A DNA stretch of 41,051 bases, from the NCBI GenBank assembly GCA_017549335.1, contig JAFYVB010000005.1:1-41051 (forward strand), in the 5' to 3' direction. Source of the DNA: Clostridia bacterium (GTDB lineage Bacteria > Bacillota > Clostridia > Christensenellales > Aristaeellaceae). The notes beneath the pieces are model-generated. The model saw only the letters and a list, made by a program, of their open reading frames with translations. It did not search any database and was not told where the DNA came from. The translations under genes were made by a program, and so were the position numbers. This document shows positions 32,912 to 40,608 of the stretch, piece by piece. Each line of letters starts with the position of its first letter. Position 1 is the stretch's first letter.

Positions 32912-32940
32912 ATTATAATACTTTCGAAACAAAAAGTAAA
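32912..32940 (-). promoter_or_regulatory. Promoter of the three-TM protein gene
   Basis: Minus strand -35 TTTACT (32935-32940) and perfect -10 TATAAT (32912-32917) with 17 nt spacing, 44 nt before the start codon, in an AT-rich stretch after the winged-helix gene. Confidence 0.65.
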
Positions 32941-32976
32941 CATTTATTCCGGCTAAAGTTAGTAAATTCTGCTTCG

Positions 32977-34164
32977 TTACGGCAATTTTTTTGTTTCTTT
33001 TCTCGGAAAGCGCAGTTTTTTCATACCGTTCATCTTACTCAGCCTCTCCAGCGATTGCCGGAGCGACGCACGGTCATAGGTTTTCCCCTTCTCCGGCCAG
33101 TAGGCGCGCACCTGCAATTCCTCCGCTTTTTTATCGCGCAGGCATTCGATGCGTCCCACCATCGCCTCTCCCTGTAAAACGGGCAGCACATAATAGCCGT
33201 ACCGGCGTTTTTCGGCAGGCGTGTAGATCTCCCATGTGTACGAAAAATCAAACAGCGCCTCCATCTGCTTTCTGTCCCACATCAGCGAATCCAGCGGCGC
33301 AATCAGCTCCGTGCGCGGAGCATACTGCCTTTGCAGGCATTCCTCCAGCAGGGGTTCATCGCTTTTCTGCACATAGAATATATCTTTCAGCCCCTCAATT
33401 CTCAAAGGCAGGATTTTCCCTTCCGCCTCCAGCCGTGCATAAGCTTTTTCGCGGTTTTTCGCCGTAAAATCAGGGATACACAAATGAGCGTCGCTGCGCC
33501 TGTTCCAAAGCATCCCCACCGCGCCTATGCGCCGGTACAGCAAATATGCACGGTAATCGTCATCCTCGGGATGAGGATCGGGAGCGCTCACAACCTCCTG
33601 CGGCAGACAATTGTTTGCAAAGTCAAAGCAGCGCCTCGTTCCTTCCTTGTGATGCACGCATAATTCGCCCCGGAAATACAGCATTTCCATGGTCGCCCTC
33701 ACTGCGCTTGTACGGCTCCAGTACCAATCCGCCCGTCCCAGATCAGGCAGTTGCTCAGAAAAGGACGGGCCGTGCTCCGTCAGATAAGAGCGCACATACG
33801 GCGCCAGCTTTTCCACAATTTCAAAGCTCCTGCGCTCGGCGCTTTGATGATATGCCCGCGTTCTTGCAAAGCAGGGATAGTCCCGAGCAGGCAGAATGCA
33901 CAGATTTTTATCAAAGTAATCCACCAGTTCCCGCCGATCGTACAGCGCTTCCCAAAGCATTGCCGGCGCATAATCCCCAACACGCGATAAATAGGTAATT
34001 TCAGGGCTGCGTCCGCATACATCCACAGGATCATATTGCACGCACCCCGCCGCACGGGTAAAATCGATAACGCCCTGTGTGCCTTCGTACAGATACTCGC
34101 CTGTCAGTCCCTGTCTGCGCAAAATAAATCTGCGCGCTTGTTCCTTTGTCAATATGCGTTCCAC
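32977..34164 (-). CDS. YcaQ/AlkX-like winged-helix DNA glycosylase
   Basis: A 395-residue protein of the HTH_42 (formerly DUF1006) family. These proteins unhook interstrand crosslinks or remove bulky alkylated bases. The Q-x-D motif is Gln43-Tyr44-Asp45 (GCVQYDPVDVCGRSPE), as expected for the AlkX/YcaQ branch rather than the AlkZ branch, which has Q-x-Q. Other features are LWEALYDRRELVDYFDK, RIGAVGMLWNRRSDAH and IAPLDSLMWDRKQMEALFDF, the last being a strong family signature. I choose the GTG at 34164, 7 nt after GGAGGAGG, because an in-frame TTG at 34182 would lie upstream of that site. Transcribed alone from a near-consensus promoter. Confidence 0.82.
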   Translation of the reverse strand: MERILTKEQARRFILRRQGLTGEYLYEGTQGVIDFTRAAGCVQYDPVDVCGRSPEITYLSRVGDYAPAMLWEALYDRRELVDYFDKNLCILPARDYPCFARTRAYHQSAERRSFEIVEKLAPYVRSYLTEHGPSFSEQLPDLGRADWYWSRTSAVRATMEMLYFRGELCVHHKEGTRRCFDFANNCLPQEVVSAPDPHPEDDDYRAYLLYRRIGAVGMLWNRRSDAHLCIPDFTAKNREKAYARLEAEGKILPLRIEGLKDIFYVQKSDEPLLEECLQRQYAPRTELIAPLDSLMWDRKQMEALFDFSYTWEIYTPAEKRRYGYYVLPVLQGEAMVGRIECLRDKKAEELQVRAYWPEKGKTYDRASLRQSLERLSKMNGMKKLRFPRKETKKLP

Positions 34165-34182
34165 ACTGCCACCTCCTCCCAA

Positions 34183-34211
34183 ATTATAGCAAACATTTGT
34201 TCTTGTTTCAA
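34183..34211 (-). promoter_or_regulatory. Promoter of the winged-helix glycosylase gene
   Basis: Minus strand -35 TTGAAA (34206-34211) and perfect -10 TATAAT (34183-34188), 17 nt apart. The predicted leader is only about 12 nt, just enough for the GGAGGAGG site. Confidence 0.75.
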
Positions 34212-34221
34212 GTATCGTCCG

Positions 34222-34251
34222 TTGCGTCCCTTTATTCTTTTATGCTATAAT
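34222..34251 (+). promoter_or_regulatory. Promoter of the ttcA-recD2-comF unit
   Basis: -35 TTGCGT (34222-34227) and perfect -10 TATAAT (34246-34251) with 18 nt spacing and an extended -10 TGC directly before the -10. Divergent from the glycosylase promoter. Confidence 0.75.
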
Positions 34252-34286
34252 GATTCACACGAAGTTTTTAGAAAAGAGGTGTGGGC

Positions 34287-35009
34287 ATGAAGCGCTTGCT
34301 GGGCGATATCCGCCGTGCGGACGAGGATTTTTCCATGATCCAAAAAGGCGACCGCGTGGCTGTGGGCGTATCGGGCGGCAAGGATTCGCTGGTGCTTCTC
34401 CGCGCACTGAAAATCTATTCACAGTTTTCGGTCAAGCCCTTTGAAGTGGTCGCCCTCACCTTAAAGCCCGGCGATCCTTTCGATCTGCATCCCATCCGCG
34501 ATCTGTGCGAGGAACTGGATATTCCCTATATTGTGGAAGAAACCGATCTGTTTCATCAGCTGTTTGATATCCGCAAGGCGGAAAACCCCTGTGCGCTGTG
34601 CGCAAGGCTGCGCCGGGGCGCGCTGATCCGCATGGCCAAGGAAGCGGGATGCAATAAGCTGGCGCTGGGGCATCATCGGGAGGACGCCGAGGAAACGCTG
34701 CTGATGAGCGTATTGTACGAAGCGCGGCTGCATACTTTCCATCCTGTTTCCCATATGGACGATCAGAATGTCACGGTCATCCGCCCCATGATCTACGCCC
34801 CGGAAAAGGACGTGATCCATCTGGCGAAAAAGCTGGCCGTGCCCGTGGTCAAAAATCCCTGCCCGGTGGACGGTCACACCACGCGGCAGGAGATCAAGGA
34901 ACTTTTAGACGACTTAACGCGCCGCTATCCGCGGGCGAAAGAATATCTGCTCACGGCGCTCAAGGATGAAAAGCGCTATGGGCTTTGGGATAAATCAAAG
35001 GACGATTAA
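34287..35009 (+). CDS. TtcA-like tRNA thiolase (PP-loop ATPase)
   Basis: A 240-residue PP-loop enzyme. The ATP pyrophosphatase motif SGGKDS lies at 29-34. The cluster-ligand Cys pair CALC is in NPCALCARLRRGAL, and a third Cys lies in KNPCPVDGHTTRQE. ALGHHREDAEETLLMSVLY is a strong TtcA/TilS-superfamily signature. Enterobacterial TtcA makes 2-thiocytidine at tRNA position 32 using a [4Fe-4S] cluster; whether this Gram-positive homologue uses the same site is unknown. AGAGG is 7 nt before the ATG at 34287, which I prefer to the GTG at 34281. Three bases separate it from recD2. Confidence 0.85.
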   Translation: MKRLLGDIRRADEDFSMIQKGDRVAVGVSGGKDSLVLLRALKIYSQFSVKPFEVVALTLKPGDPFDLHPIRDLCEELDIPYIVEETDLFHQLFDIRKAENPCALCARLRRGALIRMAKEAGCNKLALGHHREDAEETLLMSVLYEARLHTFHPVSHMDDQNVTVIRPMIYAPEKDVIHLAKKLAVPVVKNPCPVDGHTTRQEIKELLDDLTRRYPRAKEYLLTALKDEKRYGLWDKSKDD

Positions 35010-35012
35010 GCA

Positions 35013-37214
35013 ATGGAAGAACTTCGCGGAACGATCACAGAAACGCTGTTTCGCAACGAGGAAAACGGCTATACCGTACTGCAGATCCGCGCCGGGCGTG
35101 AAAACGTGGGCGTGGTTGGCATCATGCCCGAAATTGCAGCGGGCGAGCAGGCCGTCTTTCAGGGCGAATGGGTCGTCCACCCCCAGTACGGCAAACAGTT
35201 TAAAGCCGCACAGTGTGAAATATTAAAGCCTTCCACCCTTCTGGGCGTGGAAAGGTATCTTTCCTCCGGCCTGATCCGGGGCGTAGGCCCTGCCACCGCA
35301 CGGCTGATCGTGCAGGAATTCGGCGTAAAAGCTTTGGACGTCATCAGCGAGCAGCCCCACCGGCTGACCGAGATCGCGGGCATCGGCACAAAACGCGCCG
35401 CGCAGATCGCCGATAGCTTCCGCGAGCAGTATGCCGCGCGTCAGGCCATGGTGTTTTTGCAATCTTACGGCGTATCGCCGGCGCTGGCTGTTAAGATCAG
35501 CAAAGTCTACGGCGACCGTGTGAAGGAAACCGTTATGGCCAATCCCTACCGGCTGGTGGAGGACATTCCGGGCGTGGGCTTCCTCACCGCCGACCGGATC
35601 GCCCTGTCCATGGGCATTGCCCCCGACAGTGAAAGCCGTCTGCGGGCAGGCATCATCTACGCCCTCCAGGACGCCTCAGCCTCCGCCGGGCATACCTATC
35701 TCCCCCTTCCCGAATTGCTTTCCCGGGCGGGGCAGCTTTTGCACGCCGACAAGCAGGTGCTGGAAAATCACATTTCCGCGCTGCTGCTGGCAAGGAAACT
35801 GCGCAGCCATATCATGGAAGATGACACCGAAGGCGTTTTTCTGCCTCAGATGTGGCAGGCGGAAACGGAGATCGCAAGACGGCTGCATGAGCAGCTGGGC
35901 GCAGCGCAAACCGTGATGCGTTCCACCGTTCCCGCACAGATCACCGCCTACGAAAATGCCCACGGCATTTCCTTTTCCCCGACTCAGCGTCAGGCCATCT
36001 CCATGGCGGTGCAGGAAGGACTTCTTGTGATCACCGGCGGCCCGGGCACAGGCAAAACCACCATCATCAACTGCATTCTCTCCCTTTTGGAAAGCGAAAG
36101 CGTATGTCTTGCCGCTCCCACCGGCCGCGCCGCCAAACGCATGAGCGAGGCCACCGGCAAGGAAGCCCGCACCCTTCACAGGCTGCTTGAATACGGCGGC
36201 GACGAGGGCGAATTCATCCGTGATGAAGAAAACCCGCTGGACTGCACCTGCCTGATCGTGGATGAAATGTCCATGGTGGACGTTTTCCTTATGCGCGCGC
36301 TGCTGCGTGCCTTGCCCATCGGCGCACGGCTGATCCTGGTGGGCGATGCCGATCAGCTTCCCAGCGTGGGCGCCGGCAACGTGCTGGGCGATATCCTGCA
36401 AAGCGGCGCCATTCCCTCCGTTCGTCTCAACGAGATCTTCCGTCAGGCCGAAAGCAGCCTGATCGTACGCAACGCCCATGCCATCAATCACGGGCAAATG
36501 CCCGAGGTCAACCTCAAGGGCAGCAATTTCTTCCTGGAACGCAAGCCCTATGCTTCCCACGCCGCCCAGACCATCGTAGATCTTTGCAAAACCCGCCTGC
36601 CCAATTTCCTCAACTCCGGCGATCCCATGCGCCATATTCAGGTGCTTTCGCCCACGAAAAAAGGCGAATGCGGCGTGATCGCCCTCAACGTGCTTTTGCA
36701 GGCGGCACTCAACCCGCCCTCTCCCGCAAAAGAAGAAATCGCCTACGGCGACGGTCTTTTCCGCGAAGGCGACAAAGTGATGCACATAAAAAACAACTAT
36801 AATCTGGAGTGGGAAGACGAAAAGGGCGTGGAAGGTCAGGGCGTGTTCAACGGCGACATGGGGGTCGTGCTTTCCGTGGATAACGACGACAAAACCCTCA
36901 CCGTGCTCTTTGACGACGACCGTACCGCCGTGTATGAATACGCCATGCTGGAGGAACTGGAGCTGGCCTACTGCCTGTCGGTGCACAAAAGTCAGGGCAG
37001 CGAGTTCCGTGCCGTGGTCATGCCTGCCGTGGGTGGCCCGCCCATGCTGCTTACCCGCAACCTCTTTTACACGGCCCTCACCCGGGCACGGGAGCTGGTG
37101 GTGCTGGTGGGACGCGAAGACGCCGTTGCCGCCATGGTGCATAACGACCATATCGCCAAGCGCTATACCGCCCTTGCACGCCGCCTGACCGAAATGCCCC
37201 GGGTAACTTTATGA
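35013..37214 (+). CDS. recD2: RecD2 family ATP-dependent 5'-3' DNA helicase
   Basis: A 733-residue superfamily 1B helicase. The N-terminal domain has helix-hairpin-helix-like repeats (SSGLIRGVGPATARLIVQEF; IAGIGTKRAAQI; IPGVGFLTADRIALSMG) specific to RecD2. Walker A GGPGTGKTT is at 342-350. Walker B is LIVDEMSMVD, followed by LVGDADQLPSVGAG. The C-terminal UvrD-like motif SVHKSQGSEFRAVVMP and FYTALTRARELVVLVG complete the motor. RecD2 works without RecBC in DNA repair and replication-fork stability. The stop overlaps comF as ATGA. Confidence 0.95.
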   Translation: MEELRGTITETLFRNEENGYTVLQIRAGRENVGVVGIMPEIAAGEQAVFQGEWVVHPQYGKQFKAAQCEILKPSTLLGVERYLSSGLIRGVGPATARLIVQEFGVKALDVISEQPHRLTEIAGIGTKRAAQIADSFREQYAARQAMVFLQSYGVSPALAVKISKVYGDRVKETVMANPYRLVEDIPGVGFLTADRIALSMGIAPDSESRLRAGIIYALQDASASAGHTYLPLPELLSRAGQLLHADKQVLENHISALLLARKLRSHIMEDDTEGVFLPQMWQAETEIARRLHEQLGAAQTVMRSTVPAQITAYENAHGISFSPTQRQAISMAVQEGLLVITGGPGTGKTTIINCILSLLESESVCLAAPTGRAAKRMSEATGKEARTLHRLLEYGGDEGEFIRDEENPLDCTCLIVDEMSMVDVFLMRALLRALPIGARLILVGDADQLPSVGAGNVLGDILQSGAIPSVRLNEIFRQAESSLIVRNAHAINHGQMPEVNLKGSNFFLERKPYASHAAQTIVDLCKTRLPNFLNSGDPMRHIQVLSPTKKGECGVIALNVLLQAALNPPSPAKEEIAYGDGLFREGDKVMHIKNNYNLEWEDEKGVEGQGVFNGDMGVVLSVDNDDKTLTVLFDDDRTAVYEYAMLEELELAYCLSVHKSQGSEFRAVVMPAVGGPPMLLTRNLFYTALTRARELVVLVGREDAVAAMVHNDHIAKRYTALARRLTEMPRVTL

Positions 37215-37921
37215 TCCGGTTTCTCAACAACCTTCTCTATCCGCGGGGCGCAACGTGTCTGTATTGCAATCATCCCCGCAATGCGCTGGAATCCTCCTGT
37301 CTGTGTCCAAGCTGTCTTGAAAAACTGGAAACGCTTCGCATCGAAGATGAAGCCTGCCCCAAATGCATGACGCCGCTGGCGGGCGACGGAGAATGCGCCT
37401 TCTGCAAGCAAAAAGGTCTGGGACGGCTGCAGGCAGGCTTTGCGCCTTTCCGTTATCAGGGTATTTCCCGGCATCTGATCCTGCTGTTGAAATTTCATTA
37501 TACCGATGACGCTGCGCCCGTTCTGGCGGAAAATATGCTGCCGCTGATCCCTCCGGGCACGTATGACGCCCTCGTTCCCGTGCCGCTGCATCACTTAAAG
37601 CAGCGCCACCGCGGGGCCAATCAGGCGGAGACTCTCTGCCGTTTGCTTTCGCCCAAGGCAGGGCTTCCCGTTCTTCCGCTGCTCACCCGTATACGTTCCA
37701 CCCGCCCGCAAAAGAATCTCACCCCGTTTCAGCGGCAAAAGAACGTCCGCGGTGCGTTTACCGCAAGCCGCGACGCGCACGGCCTGCGCATTCTGCTGGT
37801 GGACGATATCCGCACCACCGGCGCCACCGCCCGCGAGTGCGCCCATGCGCTTCTCAAGTCCGGCGCCAAATCGGTAACTCTCCTTACCGCCGCCATCGCA
37901 GACAAAAGCAGCAAAGAATAA
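37211..37921 (+). CDS. comF: ComF family phosphoribosyltransferase-like protein
   Basis: A 236-residue ComF protein. The N-terminal zinc-finger-like region has CLYC, CLCPSC, CPKC and CAFC. The hinge segment FRYQGISRHLILLLKFHY is followed by VPVPLHHLKQRHRGANQAE and the PRPP-binding loop ILLVDDIRTTGATAREC. ComF takes part in uptake of transforming DNA and related recombination steps. It overlaps the recD2 stop by 4 nt (ATGA), so both are translated together. No other competence genes lie in the window. Confidence 0.93.
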   Translation: MIRFLNNLLYPRGATCLYCNHPRNALESSCLCPSCLEKLETLRIEDEACPKCMTPLAGDGECAFCKQKGLGRLQAGFAPFRYQGISRHLILLLKFHYTDDAAPVLAENMLPLIPPGTYDALVPVPLHHLKQRHRGANQAETLCRLLSPKAGLPVLPLLTRIRSTRPQKNLTPFQRQKNVRGAFTASRDAHGLRILLVDDIRTTGATARECAHALLKSGAKSVTLLTAAIADKSSKE

Positions 37922-37947
37922 ATCGGCTCTTATTTGAGCCGATTTTT
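37920..37947 (+). terminator. Terminator after comF, possibly bidirectional
   Basis: A 10-bp stem AAATCGGCTC (37920-37929) / GAGCCGATTT (37936-37945), 6-nt loop, ends in a T-run. The AlgX-like gene stops at the other side (37947), and the stem is followed by ATTTATTC in that direction, a weaker terminator. Confidence 0.8.
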
Positions 37948-39068
37948 CATTGAAGTGCCCGTTCAATATCTACTAACCATTTATCGCAGCTTCTTTCAAT
38001 CATTTCCCAAACAACGATTCTCGGATTATATTCGCTGATCATTTCCTGCTTATACGCTTTTCGATGCACAAATATGCAATCATTAAAGAAAGCGGACATG
38101 ACGGGCATCATGGCTTCTCCGAAGGAATCTCGGATAATAAGCAGCTTCCGGTGATTTGCACCCGTCTTATGGAAAACCGCCTCCGCATCGGGGTTATTTA
38201 CGATCGTTTCCGATTTGTCCCTTCCATGCCCGTACACCAGATATTTGCGCGCACTTTTCGTTTTATCAATACTAATATTCAGTTTATTTCTCAGATCACC
38301 GCTTGCAGGGCCGCGATCCTCGATCACTACCTTGTCCAGCGTGCGTACCGTTTCAAAGCCCAGTTCCATCAGCAGCTCACGGCAGCCTACATACGCCCCG
38401 ATATTGTTCCAATGGGTGTCCATTGCAATATAATAATCCCACTGAGGATAGTCCTTTTTCGCCTGCATCAGCGCGTCATACACATAAACAACCCGTACAT
38501 CGGTATGCTCTTTCAGATAGGCTACCAGCACGTCCGTAGCATAGTTTTCCGCCGGCTTTCCCAGATAGTCGGGCATATATTCCGAATACACGCGTTCCTT
38601 GTTCGGCGCGATGAACAGCACAAATTCCCGTCCCTGTGCTTTGAGGGCATCACTGAATGTCTGTAATTCATCGGCAATCTGTTTCAGCATATTTCCATCA
38701 TACTGTTTTCTGCCTTCATACATCGCAATGGGATCGCCGTCGGTGGCGTCATTGTAAAACAGCCACCCGTTCTTGCCGATCACCACGGTTTTATCAGTAC
38801 TGTTCCTGAAGCCATAATACTCCAGATTGTTATTCAGCCGTATCAGGCTGTGGCGGAAGGGCAGATGATCGCTGTACCAGTTTTCAAACTCCGTCGGCCA
38901 CTGCTTGATATTTTCAAAGGAAAAGACAGGAAAGCTTGCCATGGTGCGTTTTTCATCGGCTGTTATGCTCCACTTTTCCGGCAAAACAGCCGCCAGCAGA
39001 TGCGGGAAGAACAAAACGGCCGCAAAAAAAGCGATCAGTACACCCTTTGAAAACGCTTTCATTTTCAC
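37947..39068 (-). CDS. AlgX/AlgJ-like SGNH-fold O-acetyltransferase accessory protein
   Basis: A 373-residue exported protein with an N-terminal membrane anchor (GVLIAFFAAVLFFPHLLAAV). The SGNH-type catalytic residues are visible: Asp217-Thr-His219-Trp220 in AMDTHWNNIGAY, and Ser315 in IIRDSFGEAMMP. The same D-x-H plus Ser set occurs in AlgX. Such proteins transfer acetyl groups, passed on by an MBOAT partner, to an exported polysaccharide. The partner is the gene immediately upstream. The start is GTG at 39068, 7 nt after GGGAGG; the ATG two codons later would be 13 nt away. The polysaccharide target is not apparent. Confidence 0.85.
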   Translation of the reverse strand: MKMKAFSKGVLIAFFAAVLFFPHLLAAVLPEKWSITADEKRTMASFPVFSFENIKQWPTEFENWYSDHLPFRHSLIRLNNNLEYYGFRNSTDKTVVIGKNGWLFYNDATDGDPIAMYEGRKQYDGNMLKQIADELQTFSDALKAQGREFVLFIAPNKERVYSEYMPDYLGKPAENYATDVLVAYLKEHTDVRVVYVYDALMQAKKDYPQWDYYIAMDTHWNNIGAYVGCRELLMELGFETVRTLDKVVIEDRGPASGDLRNKLNISIDKTKSARKYLVYGHGRDKSETIVNNPDAEAVFHKTGANHRKLLIIRDSFGEAMMPVMSAFFNDCIFVHRKAYKQEMISEYNPRIVVWEMIERSCDKWLVDIERALQ

Positions 39069-39082
39069 GCTTCCGCCTCCCG

Positions 39083-40492
39083 TCAGAATTTGAAATAGAT
39101 AAAGGGATTATAGGTGTTGCTTGCCAGCGAGGCTATGCACCAAAGCAATACTGCCGCAAGAAATACCGTTTCAAAAAGAGAATTCTTCCATTTATCCGTC
39201 AGCCGCAGCCTTCTGCCCGCCCACTGAATTACACCTGCACCAAGCACCCCTGCCGCCAGAGCCGCAAGGGTATGCAGATTCACATAGCTCTCTATAGGAT
39301 ACGTACTGCGCACATATAACCACGGCAGCACCATACGCTTACACACAGCCAGCGCATGCGCAATATTCTCCACTCTGAAAAACACCCAGCCAAAGGTCAC
39401 GGCAAGCATGGTATACAGCCACGCCAGCGGCCTGATACGTTTGAGAAGTTTATTTACGCCAAGTCTTTCAATGATTTGGAAAAACCCGTGCCACAGCCCC
39501 CAGAAGATAAAATTCAGTCCGGCGCCGTGCCATGCACCCGTGAGGAAAAACACAGTGACCAAATTCATATAAGTACGCAGTTTTCCTTTACGGTTGCCGC
39601 CCAAGGGAATATAAACGTACTCCTTAAACCATACGCTCAGCGAAATATGCCATCTGCGCCAAAACTCCTGCACAGAGCAGGACACATAGGGATAGTTGAA
39701 ATTCTCGCAGAAACGGAAACCCATCATCCGTCCCAGTCCCACAGCCATATCGGAATAACCCGAAAAATCATAATAGATCTGCAGCGCATACAAAACAGCA
39801 GCGCTCCACGCCATCAGGCCGGTTCTCCCGTCCATGGGAATGGCATAAAGCCCATCCACGCTGAGTGCAAACACATTGGAAAGCAGGATCTTTTTTCCCA
39901 ATCCGTAAATAAAACGGCGCACGCCCTCCGCAAAACCGTCAAAAGTGACCGTGCGGTGCTCGATCTGCTCATTTACGTCCCTGTAACGCAGGATGGGGCC
40001 CGCGATCAGCTGGGGGAAGAAAGAAATATACAGCGCAACATTCAGCAGCTTTTTCTGTGCAGGCGTTTCACCGCGATATACGTCCGCCACATAGGAAATG
40101 GCCTGAAAGGTAAAAAAGGAAATGCCGATAGGCAGCGCCACCTGCGGCGTCTCAAGCTGCAAGCCGATCCCCCATCGCGACGCCGCGGAATTGAAAAGGC
40201 TCACCAGCATGCCCGAATATTTGAAAAAAACAAGCAGCGCCAGATTTAAAGCAACGTTCGCAAAAAGGATCCCCTTCTTTTTTTCGGCAAAACGCTCTGT
40301 CAGCATGCCTGTTCCCCAGTTGATGCCAATGGAGAACAGCATCAGCAGGATATAGATCGGCTCACCCCATGCGTAGAAAAACAAGCTGGCCAGCACCAGA
40401 AAGGGATTGACCGCTTTTTTCGGCAGCAAAAATGCACCCAGCAAAACGATGGGCAAAAAGATCCACAAAAAAGTGAGTGAACTGAACAGCAT
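39083..40492 (-). CDS. AlgI-like MBOAT family O-acyltransferase
   Basis: A 469-residue polytopic membrane protein, about the length of AlgI. Hallmarks are IGISFFTFQAISYVADVYRG, SFFPQLIAGPILRY, QIYYDFSGYSDMAVGLGRM, the FWRRWHISLSVWFKEYVYIP segment with His282, and LTGAWHGAG with the catalytic-type His322. MBOAT proteins pass acyl groups, usually acetyl, from cytoplasmic donors across the membrane. Together with the AlgX-like protein it should O-acetylate a cell-surface polymer. The frame is open to 40591, but the ATG at 40492 follows GGAG and gives the family start (MLFSSLTFLWIFLPIVL). Confidence 0.9.
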   Translation of the reverse strand: MLFSSLTFLWIFLPIVLLGAFLLPKKAVNPFLVLASLFFYAWGEPIYILLMLFSIGINWGTGMLTERFAEKKKGILFANVALNLALLVFFKYSGMLVSLFNSAASRWGIGLQLETPQVALPIGISFFTFQAISYVADVYRGETPAQKKLLNVALYISFFPQLIAGPILRYRDVNEQIEHRTVTFDGFAEGVRRFIYGLGKKILLSNVFALSVDGLYAIPMDGRTGLMAWSAAVLYALQIYYDFSGYSDMAVGLGRMMGFRFCENFNYPYVSCSVQEFWRRWHISLSVWFKEYVYIPLGGNRKGKLRTYMNLVTVFFLTGAWHGAGLNFIFWGLWHGFFQIIERLGVNKLLKRIRPLAWLYTMLAVTFGWVFFRVENIAHALAVCKRMVLPWLYVRSTYPIESYVNLHTLAALAAGVLGAGVIQWAGRRLRLTDKWKNSLFETVFLAAVLLWCIASLASNTYNPFIYFKF

Positions 40493-40532
40493 ATTCTCTC
40501 TGCTCCATGATGGCTTGTATGTTTCAAATTCT

Positions 40533-40560
40533 ATTATAATTGATCGTTTTTCTTTGTCAA
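40533..40560 (-). promoter_or_regulatory. Promoter of the MBOAT/AlgX pair
   Basis: Minus strand perfect -35 TTGACA (40555-40560) and perfect -10 TATAAT (40533-40538) with 16 nt spacing, about 40 nt before the MBOAT start and just after the terminator of the upstream gene. Confidence 0.8.
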
Positions 40561-40576
40561 CCTGTTCTTCCCATTC

Positions 40577-40602
40577 AAAACAGCCGGCCAAATGGCCGGC
40601 TG
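40577..40602 (-). terminator. Terminator of the surface protein gene
   Basis: A perfect 9-bp GC-rich stem CAGCCGGCC/GGCCGGCTG with a 4-nt loop (40581-40602) is followed by T4 on the minus strand. It separates the surface protein gene from the MBOAT unit. Confidence 0.8.
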
Positions 40603-40608
40603 AATCAA

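Noticed and set aside
35676-37151. A 491-codon minus-strand open frame opposite recD2
   Set aside because: Antisense shadow; recD2 motifs fill the plus strand throughout.
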